Positions 1 through 4,938 of a DNA stretch of 6,085 nt are shown piece after piece. Position 1 is the first letter of the stretch, and each line of letters begins with the position of its first letter. Position numbers and translations under genes: made by a program. This DNA is from Planctomycetota bacterium (GTDB lineage Bacteria > Planctomycetota > SZUA-567 > JAFGNG01). The stretch spans positions 1 through 6,085 of the forward strand of contig JAFGNG010000271.1 in assembly GCA_016927125.1 (NCBI GenBank). The letters are read 5' to 3'. The notes under the pieces are model-generated. The model was given only the letters and a program-made list of their open reading frames with translations. It made no database searches and had not been told where the DNA came from.

Positions 1-187
1 CCACTATTTTTTTAGTGTCGGGAGAATGTTCTGTAAATGGCCTGACCCGCTCGACCAGACATAAACCGTTGGCAAGCAGGCGATCCCGGCAGGGTTGATC
101 AGGGATTTCATTCGGATAAGAGGTAAAAGGTATTTGATCAGCCATCTTGCCGGTTAGGACAGCTTCCACGCGCTCCCGGGGAGTCAT
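1..187 (-). CDS. Uroporphyrinogen decarboxylase-superfamily protein, N-terminal part (cut by window edge)
   Basis: Only the first 62 codons are present; the gene continues past the left edge. The N-terminus MTPRERVEAVLTGKMADQIP is the usual opening of the URO-D superfamily (HemE-like decarboxylases and MtaA/CmuA-like corrinoid methyltransferases), where a TPRERV helix precedes a D-x-(I/V)-P-F segment. It continues with NGLCLVERV at about residues 44-52, which I associate with the uncharacterised methyltransferase-like branch and not with true HemE. The ATG (187-185) overlaps the GNAT stop in an ATGA junction, so the two genes are probably translationally coupled; AAAGG lies about 7-8 bases upstream. 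Catalytic residues are outside the window, so haem synthesis and methyl transfer cannot be told apart. Family call is fairly sure; function is not. Confidence 0.7.
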   Translation of the reverse strand, partial: MTPRERVEAVLTGKMADQIPFTSYPNEIPDQPCRDRLLANGLCLVERVRPFTEHSPDTKKIV

Positions 188-735
188 TTAACCGCCTTTC
201 TTCTGATTTTTTTGCCCATCTCTATTAAATCAGAAAACCCGCCGGACGCCTTTTCCATGAAATCTGGTTTCCGTCCAGTTTCCTTATACTCCAACTTCTT
301 ATAGAGTGAGAGCGCGGGTTGGTTGGCCGCCCAGACCTCAAGATAAAGCCGGTAGCGATGCAATTTCCGGGATTCATCCTCCAACAGGAGCATCATCTCC
401 TCGCCCAGGCCCAAGCCTCTGCATTCCTGCATCAGGGCAAGGCCGACCACGGCGTAATTGGCTCCCCGTTTCCGAGCAAATCCCTCGCCGCGGAGCTTCC
501 CATCGATCTCCAGGAAGAGCCAACGCGCCTGGCCAGTCTCAATCTCGGTAAGCACCCCTGTGAGTTTGCGGCAACCGCGGGCGCGATCCAGTTTTTGCGG
601 GCAGGTCATGGTCTGTTCACGATAAAACTCGTTATGCATCTTGAGGTACTGGGGGAGATCGCTCCATCGGGGATAGCGGAAGACTATCCTGCTGCCTCCC
701 AGATCCATCTGCTTGATAATGGTGCCTTCGCGCAT
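184..735 (-). CDS. GNAT-family N-acetyltransferase
   Basis: This is a 183-residue protein of the GCN5-related acetyltransferase fold, which transfers the acetyl group of acetyl-CoA to an amine; the substrate cannot be read from sequence. Motif A, the acetyl-CoA pyrophosphate loop, is QECRGLGLGEEMM at about residues 103-115, with the R-G-x-G-x-G core at 106-111. Motif B follows as LYLEVWAANQPALSLYKKL (about 130-148), with the typical Asn138 and Tyr145, and then the E-Y-K-E-T-G strand. The N-terminal half (YPRWSDLPQYLKMHNEF) fits the first strand and helices. I chose the ATG at 735 because GGGAGAG at 739-745 leaves 5 bases between GGAG and the ATG; the in-frame TTG at 750 has no ribosome site. 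A promoter at 779-806 suggests it is transcribed apart from the B12 operon, together with the URO-D-like gene it overlaps by 4 bases. Confidence 0.88.
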   Translation of the reverse strand: MREGTIIKQMDLGGSRIVFRYPRWSDLPQYLKMHNEFYREQTMTCPQKLDRARGCRKLTGVLTEIETGQARWLFLEIDGKLRGEGFARKRGANYAVVGLALMQECRGLGLGEEMMLLLEDESRKLHRYRLYLEVWAANQPALSLYKKLEYKETGRKPDFMEKASGGFSDLIEMGKKIRRKAVK

Positions 736-778
736 CTGCTCTCCCTGCAAACAAATTGGACTGTAACTATATTATCTG

Positions 779-806
779 GTTATAATTCGCTGGGATTACC
801 CGTCAA
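779..806 (-). promoter_or_regulatory. Predicted sigma-70-type promoter for the GNAT/URO-D-like pair
   Basis: On the minus strand TTGACG (806-801) is followed after 16 bases by TATAAC (784-779); each box matches the consensus at 5 of 6 positions. Transcription would begin near 772, leaving a short leader that contains the GGGAGAG ribosome site at 739-745. This separates the acetyltransferase pair from the upstream btu operon. It is a visual match only. Confidence 0.5.
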
Positions 807-822
807 CTTAAAATCTTACGGG
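799..822. repeat. Imperfect inverted repeat over the -35 box
   Basis: CCCGT (799-803) and ACGGG (818-822) are inverted repeats. With one bulged base, two further A-T pairs extend the stem to 7 pairs around a 9-base AT-rich loop. It lies downstream of the btuC stop on the minus strand and covers the -35 box of the next promoter. It lacks a following T-run, so it is a poor intrinsic terminator; it could be a weak operator or chance. Confidence 0.3.
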
Positions 823-844
823 AAATGGGTTGTAATAATATTCC

Positions 845-1849
845 TTAACTACGCTCAGAAAAAACCCCGCTGAGTAATAGCCAGAGGAAGAAGGGCGCGC
901 CGAAGAGTGCGGTAATGACCCCGACCGGGATCATCGTTTCCGCGATCAGGCTCCTGGAAAGCGCGTCGCACAAGACCAGGAAGGTACCACCGAAAAGAAG
1001 CGTTGCCGGGAGCAATACCCGGTGGTCAGGCCCGACCAGCAACCTGCAGATATGCGGTACAATCATCCCGACAAAGCCAATCGGGCCACAGAGCGAGACA
1101 ATCCCGCCCACCATCAGCGAGGTAGCGAAGAAGATAATCTTCTTGGTGCGCGGCACATGCATTCCGCGCGCGGTAGCAATTTCATCACCAAGGGTCAGCA
1201 GGTTTAGCTCTCGCACCAGGCAGGCCAAGGCGATAACCCCGGCCAGAACAAAGGGGAGTAAGCGTAGGACCGAGTCGAATTCAACCGCGTCCAGCCCGCC
1301 CATCAGCCAGCGCAGGATCCGGAAGGAATGCGTGACCCTGCCAAGATATTGAATAAAGAGGATCAGGCTGGAAAAGAAGAAGCTGATCGCAACTCCCGCC
1401 AGGAGTAGCGTGGCGGTGGTGAAGCCCTGCTTCAGCCGGGTCAGGCTGTAGACCAGCAGGATCGAACAGGTTCCTCCGATAAATGCGAAGATCGATACCC
1501 CGGGCAGGCCTAGCACGGAAAATGCTATTCCCAGGTAGACATAAAGCGCCGCGCCGAAGGAGGCGCCGCTGGAGACACCGAGGGTGAAGGGGGTTGCCAG
1601 AGGATTGCGGAAGACTGCCTGGAAGGCCATGCCGCCGACGGCCAGCCCGGCCCCGGCCAGGAAGGCAAGGCAGACGCGCGGCAAGCGGAGATCCCAGAAG
1701 ATCTGCGCGTCCAGTCCACCCTTCTCAAACCTGAGAATCTCACCGATGCTCAAAGGAGTCGGCGCCAGCAGTGGTGACCCCGCTAACACCAAGACAGCAA
1801 GAATAACTAACAGCAATAAAATTTTTTTGCGTTTAGGCGCCGGCTTCAT
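845..1849 (-). CDS. btuC: Cobalamin ABC transporter permease (FecCD/BtuC family)
   Basis: This 334-residue, strongly hydrophobic protein has the usual length of FecCD-type permeases, which form a homodimeric inner-membrane channel for vitamin B12, haem or siderophores. A first membrane segment covers about residues 9-30. Family signatures follow in order: DLRLPRV (53-59), the RNPLATPFTLGVSSGA stretch (81-96), the cytoplasmic coupling segment LGDEIATARGM (220-230) that contacts the ATPase, GPIGFVGMIVPHICR (255-269), and PVGVITALFGAPFF near the end. The ATG overlaps the btuD stop in ATGA, with GAGGG 6 bases upstream, so translation is probably coupled. Family alone cannot tell cobalamin from other chelates; the B12 riboswitch heading the operon makes a corrinoid the likely cargo. 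It is the last gene of the operon; no strong terminator follows. Confidence 0.92.
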   Translation of the reverse strand: MKPAPKRKKILLLLVILAVLVLAGSPLLAPTPLSIGEILRFEKGGLDAQIFWDLRLPRVCLAFLAGAGLAVGGMAFQAVFRNPLATPFTLGVSSGASFGAALYVYLGIAFSVLGLPGVSIFAFIGGTCSILLVYSLTRLKQGFTTATLLLAGVAISFFFSSLILFIQYLGRVTHSFRILRWLMGGLDAVEFDSVLRLLPFVLAGVIALACLVRELNLLTLGDEIATARGMHVPRTKKIIFFATSLMVGGIVSLCGPIGFVGMIVPHICRLLVGPDHRVLLPATLLFGGTFLVLCDALSRSLIAETMIPVGVITALFGAPFFLWLLLSGVFSERS

Positions 1850-2634
1850 AGCAATCCCTCTGGCAAAACGAGGAATTGCGGCAGGCGGCTGTCTTGCAGC
1901 TTCAGAAAGCCGGTGCCATAAATATTTTCCAGCTTGTCAGCGGAGAGGATCCCCCCTGCCGGGCCCTGGTAAACATCCTTGCCCTCCTTGATTGCAAGAA
2001 TTTCACCGTCGGAAAGAAGCGCGCTGTTGATGTCGTGGGTAATCGCAATAATAGTCAGCCCGGTTTCGCGGTTAAGCCGTTTCAAAGTAGCCAGAACCTC
2101 GACCTGGTGGCGAGGATCCAGGAAGGCGGTCGGTTCGTCCAGCAAAAGCACCTTCGCTTCCTGCGCCAACGCGGCCGCGATATAGGCTTGTTGGCGTTCG
2201 CCGCCGCTCAAGGTATTCAGGTAGCGGTGGGCGAAAGGCTCCATGCCGGTCAGGGAAAGGGAGCGCTCGACCGCCGCTTCATCTGTTTGCGTAAAGGTTG
2301 AGAACGGACTGAGGTGCGGATAACGCCCCATCCTGACAAATTCGAGCACGGTGAAGGCGGGCAGGATTTCAACCCCCTGCGGGACATAGCTGAGCCAGGA
2401 GGCCAATTCCTTCTGGCTGAATATTTCCAGGTTCCTGCCGGCCAGCCGGATCTCGCCATGGCCACCGGTAAGGATGCGCATAATACATTTCAATAAGGTA
2501 GTCTTGCCCGCGCCGTTGGGTCCGATGATGGAGAGGAAATCGCCCTCGCGCACGGCCAAGGAGATCCCGTTCAGGATCTTCTTCGCGCCGATCAGAAAGC
2601 TGAAATCAGTGATCTCAAGCAAGGGATGATTCAT
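1846..2634 (-). CDS. btuD: Cobalamin ABC transporter ATP-binding protein (BtuD/FepC/HmuV type)
   Basis: This is the 262-residue nucleotide-binding subunit that would power corrinoid import with the adjacent permease. All ATPase motifs are intact: Walker A GPNGAGKT (38-45), Q-loop glutamine in YVPQ (Gln86), signature LSGGERQ (142-148), Walker B LLLDEP (163-168) followed by a D-loop FLD, and switch histidine His200 in ITHD. The reading frame is open upstream to an ATG at 2781, but those extra 49 codons lie inside btuF and resemble no ABC domain. The start at 2634 gives the normal N-terminus (NHPLLEITDFSF) and forms an ATGA overlap with the btuF stop, with GGAAGGAAG just upstream. Length is normal for the family. 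Specificity is inferred from the operon, not from this subunit. Confidence 0.93.
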   Translation of the reverse strand: MNHPLLEITDFSFLIGAKKILNGISLAVREGDFLSIIGPNGAGKTTLLKCIMRILTGGHGEIRLAGRNLEIFSQKELASWLSYVPQGVEILPAFTVLEFVRMGRYPHLSPFSTFTQTDEAAVERSLSLTGMEPFAHRYLNTLSGGERQQAYIAAALAQEAKVLLLDEPTAFLDPRHQVEVLATLKRLNRETGLTIIAITHDINSALLSDGEILAIKEGKDVYQGPAGGILSADKLENIYGTGFLKLQDSRLPQFLVLPEGLL

Positions 2635-3563
2635 TCTTCCTTCCATGCCACCTCCGGGTGGATAGCCCGCGCCATCTCTTCCAGGATCAGGATGAAGCGC
2701 GGGCCGGGAATCACCAGGTATCCATCGGTCAAGACCTCGACGCGCACATTCTGATTTTTGAATCCCGGGATAGTATCCCATTGCCGCCGGACTTCTGCAA
2801 TGCTTAAACCGCTCTCCTCCAAGCCTACCGCGAGATCCAGCACCACCTCCGGGGCCATTTGCACCAGCGCTTCGGGGGAAAGAATAGGGAATTTCACCAA
2901 TTCGCCAAGATAGGCATTGCTTCCCCCGGCAAGCCTGAGCAATTCATCATAAAACCCTTCCTTGCCGGCGATGCAGACATCTTCCAACGTGCCACTGCCC
3001 ATGGTGCGGCCGATTGAAACCAGCACGCGCGGGCGAGCCAGGTTGCGGGTCTTTGCCCTGATTCTTGCCATCCTCAGGTTTAATTCTTGCAGCAACTTGT
3101 CAGCTTGTTCTTTGGCATGGCAGGTCTTACCAATAATCTCGATGGATTCCAGGATGCCAGCAAGATTCCCATGGTCAACCCTGAGCACCTGTAGTCCGAG
3201 ATTTTGCAGATTCCCGGCCGCTTCTTCCTGATCGCTTCTCAGGATAATGAGATCCGTATTGAGACGGAGGATGGCTTCGTAATCGGGATCCATGAAGCCA
3301 CCGACCTTTTGCTTGTCCATAGCTTCCGGGGGATACTCGCAGAACCTGGTAACTCCCGCAATCTTATCCCCCAGTTCCAGGGCGTACAGGATCTCGGTAA
3401 TGCTGGGCGAGAGTGAGACAATGCGCCGGGGCGCTTCCGCCAAAGTCAGGGCGTGCATCGCCTCTGGAGCCTGGTTGCCGGTAGTATCCGTATTAATATA
3501 CCAGGCCACTCCGGAGAGCACTACCACGCAGGTTATGAGAAACAAATTACGCATACTTAACAT
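2631..3563 (-). CDS. btuF: Cobalamin-type periplasmic binding protein (BtuF family, PF01497)
   Basis: This 310-residue substrate-binding protein would capture B12 or another corrinoid outside the inner membrane and hand it to BtuC. After an N-terminal hydrophobic segment (about residues 5-22) the periplasmic-binding-protein fold begins at RIVSLSPSITEILYAL (47-62). It is followed by GVTRFCEYPPEA (70-81), KVGGFMDPDYEAIL (86-99) and NTDLII (102-107), all typical of the BtuF branch. A second lobe runs from about residue 175 (RPRVLVSIGR) to VIPGPRF near the end. There is no convincing lipobox: Cys12 lies inside the hydrophobic stretch, too close to the start. The protein is therefore either cleaved by signal peptidase I or held by its N-terminal segment. 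The start may be the ATG at 3563 or the one at 3554; GTGGGA fits the second better. The gene begins 12 bases after the prepilin-like gene and overlaps btuD by ATGA. Confidence 0.9.
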   Translation of the reverse strand: MLSMRNLFLITCVVVLSGVAWYINTDTTGNQAPEAMHALTLAEAPRRIVSLSPSITEILYALELGDKIAGVTRFCEYPPEAMDKQKVGGFMDPDYEAILRLNTDLIILRSDQEEAAGNLQNLGLQVLRVDHGNLAGILESIEIIGKTCHAKEQADKLLQELNLRMARIRAKTRNLARPRVLVSIGRTMGSGTLEDVCIAGKEGFYDELLRLAGGSNAYLGELVKFPILSPEALVQMAPEVVLDLAVGLEESGLSIAEVRRQWDTIPGFKNQNVRVEVLTDGYLVIPGPRFILILEEMARAIHPEVAWKEE

Positions 3564-3575
3564 CCCACAAAAAAA

Positions 3576-4442
3576 CTACTGGTTATCAAAGAGGGAAAAA
3601 TCTTCTGGGCCGAACCAGCCGAGGTCCCACTTCGAGGGAGTGGCGCCGCCGTGGGTCAGATAGGAGGCGATAGTAAAATCCATTTCTCGCGCGGAGACAT
3701 GGCCATCAAGCCAGAGCACGTTCGCCTGGGCATCATGTCGGAAGTGGATGCTCGGGTTGGGCTGCCCGCTGCCCGGTTGCGACGGATTGGTCCAGTCAGC
3801 CCAGTATGGCAATTCCGCGAAGGAATATTCCAGCAGTTGCTCCCTGCCGTCAATTGTAGCCACATACGCGGTATCGGTAAAGGCAACAGTTTTAGAGGGA
3901 CGCTTGAATTCATGGCTTTTGGTACAGGCGCGGTAACCTGCGTTGCTCATGCCAAGCGTCCAGCATCGGCTACCGACGAAGTGGGCGTTCATACCGTACC
4001 CGCCGCAGCCTGCTTCGAACCCTGTATCAGCAGTATTCCTCAGGGTCGGGCAGGTCTTCACCAGTCCATCCTCCCCGAGATAATCCACCAGCGGCCCCTT
4101 CCGCGGATTGAACGGCTTGGTAGTGCTTCCCCTCACCCCGTGCCAGCGGCGCAGGTTGGAGATGGAAAAAATGTCTTCTGAGGCGCGCACATACATATTG
4201 TTAAAATCATTGGCATAGAGGTTGAGCCCCAGGCCAAGCTGCTTTAGGTTGGAGGCGCACTGCGCCGCGTCCACCGTTGCCAGGGCGGAACCCAGGACAG
4301 GGATCAGCAGGCCTGCGAGAATACTGATAACCGCGACCACCACCAGCAGTTCCACTAGGGTAAAGGCATGCTGCCTTGCACTGGTGCGGGAAGCATTACA
4401 GGATCTTGGTCGTGGGAGGTTCGAGGTTAATTTTAAAATCAT
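3576..4442 (-). CDS. Prepilin-like protein with N-terminal methylation/cleavage motif and H-X9-DG motif
   Basis: This 288-residue protein is first in the B12-riboswitch operon. A basic leader of 26 residues is followed by AFTLVELLVVVAVISILAGL (26-45), a class III (type IV pilin) signal. Cleavage would fall between Ala26 and Phe27, and the conserved Glu at mature position 5 is Glu31. The hydrophobic helix leads into an amphipathic stretch (CASNLKQLGLGLNLYANDF), as in pseudopilins. Near the end RHDAQANVLWLDGH (235-248) matches H-X9-DG exactly (His236, Asp246-Gly247). Several Cys (131, 146, 160, 173) could form disulfides. Proteins of this layout are numerous in Planctomycetota, Verrucomicrobiota and Lentisphaerota; their roles are mostly unknown. 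Position -1 is Ala in place of the classical Gly, as often in those phyla. No other in-frame start precedes the signal, and the ATG has only a weak ribosome site. A role in corrinoid capture is inferred purely from its position. Confidence 0.9.
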   Translation of the reverse strand: MILKLTSNLPRPRSCNASRTSARQHAFTLVELLVVVAVISILAGLLIPVLGSALATVDAAQCASNLKQLGLGLNLYANDFNNMYVRASEDIFSISNLRRWHGVRGSTTKPFNPRKGPLVDYLGEDGLVKTCPTLRNTADTGFEAGCGGYGMNAHFVGSRCWTLGMSNAGYRACTKSHEFKRPSKTVAFTDTAYVATIDGREQLLEYSFAELPYWADWTNPSQPGSGQPNPSIHFRHDAQANVLWLDGHVSAREMDFTIASYLTHGGATPSKWDLGWFGPEDFSLFDNQ

Positions 4443-4464
4443 TGCTCTGCTGTTTCAATCTAAC

Positions 4465-4493
4465 AAAAAAACCCGCCTCCAAAAGGAAACGGG
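4465..4493 (-). terminator. Intrinsic terminator of the B12 riboswitch leader
   Basis: On the minus strand CCCGTTTCC (4493-4485) pairs with GGAGGCGGG (4480-4472), a 9-pair stem with two G-U wobbles, closed by a TTTT loop and followed by seven T (4471-4465). It lies 22 bases before the prepilin-like ATG, after the riboswitch and before any gene. That is the layout of a transcriptional attenuator that stops the operon when cobalamin is bound. Confidence 0.88.
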
Positions 4494-4546
4494 GTTGGAT
4501 ATGCTTCTGCGCCGGTCAGCTTGGTATCATCCGGCAAGAACGCTAT

Positions 4547-4572
4547 CCGCCGTCTCCTATTATCGCGAGGAG
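4547..4572 (-). promoter_or_regulatory. Antiterminator and anti-antiterminator elements of the expression platform
   Basis: AGGAGACGGCGG (4558-4547) can pair with CCCCGTTTCCT (4494-4484), which includes the 5' arm of the terminator. This gives 11 pairs with one G-U and one bulged C, and would prevent termination. The same AGGAG (4558-4554) can instead pair with CTCCT (4572-4568) across a 9-base loop just downstream of the aptamer, which would free the terminator. The three mutually exclusive pairings fit an OFF switch. Pairings were found by eye without energy calculation. Confidence 0.65.
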
Positions 4573-4583
4573 GCCTGGGACTT

Positions 4584-4730
4584 TACCTGCCGGCGGGTCT
4601 TCTGGCTTCCGGGTTTTTAAAAGCACACCCTTCCCAAGGCCGAGGCCCAGTGGATGCGCATGGGATCACTCCCGGTTACAGCAGCGCGCCTGCGACGGAT
4701 TCGCACCGTCTTCCGGTACGCCAGCAGGTA
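4584..4730 (-). promoter_or_regulatory. Cobalamin (B12) riboswitch aptamer
   Basis: The minus strand carries the conserved parts of the cobalamin riboswitch in order: GACGGTGCGAATCCGTCGCA, CTGTAACCGGGA, CCACTGG...TTGGGAAGG, and the B12 box AGCCAGAAGACCCGCC (4607-4592; my remembered consensus is AGCCAGGAGACCTGCC, so two positions differ). The closing stem is strong: TACCTGCTGGCG (4730-4719) pairs with CGCCGGCAGGTA (4595-4584) over 12 positions with one G-U. It binds adenosylcobalamin or a related cobalamin in the leader RNA and controls the four genes downstream through the terminator at 4465-4493. The subclass, and so the preferred upper ligand, is not assigned here. Confidence 0.95.
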
Positions 4731-4739
4731 TGGTTTTTT

Positions 4740-4774
4740 CGAAGAACTCTTCGGCGGCAATTCTCCGGCCGCCG
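4740..4774 (-). other. Two adjacent hairpins 5' of the riboswitch aptamer
   Basis: At the start of the leader RNA, CGGCGGC (4774-4768) pairs with GCCGCCG (4758-4752), and directly next to it CGAAG (4753-4749) pairs with CTTCG (4744-4740) around AGTT. The two stems share two bases at their junction, so one must give up an end pair. An A-run, not a T-run, follows, so this is not a terminator. It may protect the 5' end or support the aptamer. Confidence 0.5.
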
Positions 4775-4786
4775 GTAACTACCCCT

Positions 4787-4816
4787 ACAATATCCATGGG
4801 AAGGAGTAAATGTCAA
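4787..4816 (-). promoter_or_regulatory. Predicted sigma-70-type promoter of the riboswitch/btu operon
   Basis: A perfect TTGACA -35 box (4816-4811) is followed after 18 bases by TATTGT (4792-4787; 4 of 6 to TATAAT). Transcription would start near 4780, placing the whole aptamer and about 340 bases of leader ahead of the first gene. The position just upstream of the first leader hairpin supports the call. Confidence 0.6.
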
Positions 4817-4866
4817 CTGCTTTTGTATCTTTGTTAATTTTCCTTAAAAAAGTTGGCTCTTTTGGC

Positions 4867-4894
4867 TTGACAAAAGATATCTTTATGATATCAT
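4867..4894 (+). promoter_or_regulatory. Predicted sigma-70-type promoter of the SPFH gene
   Basis: TTGACA (4867-4872) and TATCAT (4889-4894; 5 of 6) are 16 bases apart and point toward the SPFH gene. Transcription would start near 4901, giving a leader of about 38 bases that includes AAGGAG at 4925-4930. It is divergent from the btu promoter, with the two -35 boxes 50 bases apart. Confidence 0.6.
4876..4892. repeat. GATATC-N5-GATATC palindrome between -35 and -10
   Basis: Two copies of the self-complementary hexamer GATATC (4876-4881 and 4887-4892) are separated by TTTAT. Together with flanking AAAA and TTTT they make an imperfect palindrome that fills the spacer of the SPFH promoter. The position suits an operator; the Arc-like protein encoded downstream is one candidate to bind it. 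AT-rich promoter composition could also produce it by chance. Confidence 0.4.
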
Positions 4895-4938
4895 TTTGAA
4901 ATCTTTAGTTCGGGCATGATTTTTAAGGAGATGGAAAG

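Noticed and set aside
736..750. TTG start at 750 for the acetyltransferase
   Set aside because: There is no ribosome site upstream, and the ribosome site of the ATG at 735 lies inside the extra five codons.
319..873. Plus-strand open frame of 184 codons opposite the GNAT gene
   Set aside because: It is antisense to a protein with clear GNAT motifs, crosses the GNAT promoter, and resembles no protein family.
2635..2781. 49-residue N-terminal extension of the ABC ATPase
   Set aside because: It lies entirely within btuF in another frame and has no ABC-domain character; the ATG at 2634 has a ribosome site and a coupled overlap.
845..3563. Iron-siderophore or haem importer as the identity of the ABC system
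   Set aside because: The protein families overlap, but the cobalamin riboswitch heading the operon and the BtuF-like binding protein favour corrinoids.
3564..3575. Seven-T run after the prepilin-like stop codon as an intrinsic terminator
   Set aside because: No stable hairpin precedes it, so the four genes are read as one transcript.
3651..4181. Plus-strand open frame of 176 codons opposite the prepilin-like gene
   Set aside because: The minus strand carries an unmistakable prepilin signal and H-X9-DG motif; the plus frame has no recognisable domain or ribosome site.
4376..4837. Plus-strand open frames across the riboswitch leader
   Set aside because: They run antisense through conserved RNA elements and the terminator, and their products look like random translation rich in Pro, Arg and Ser.
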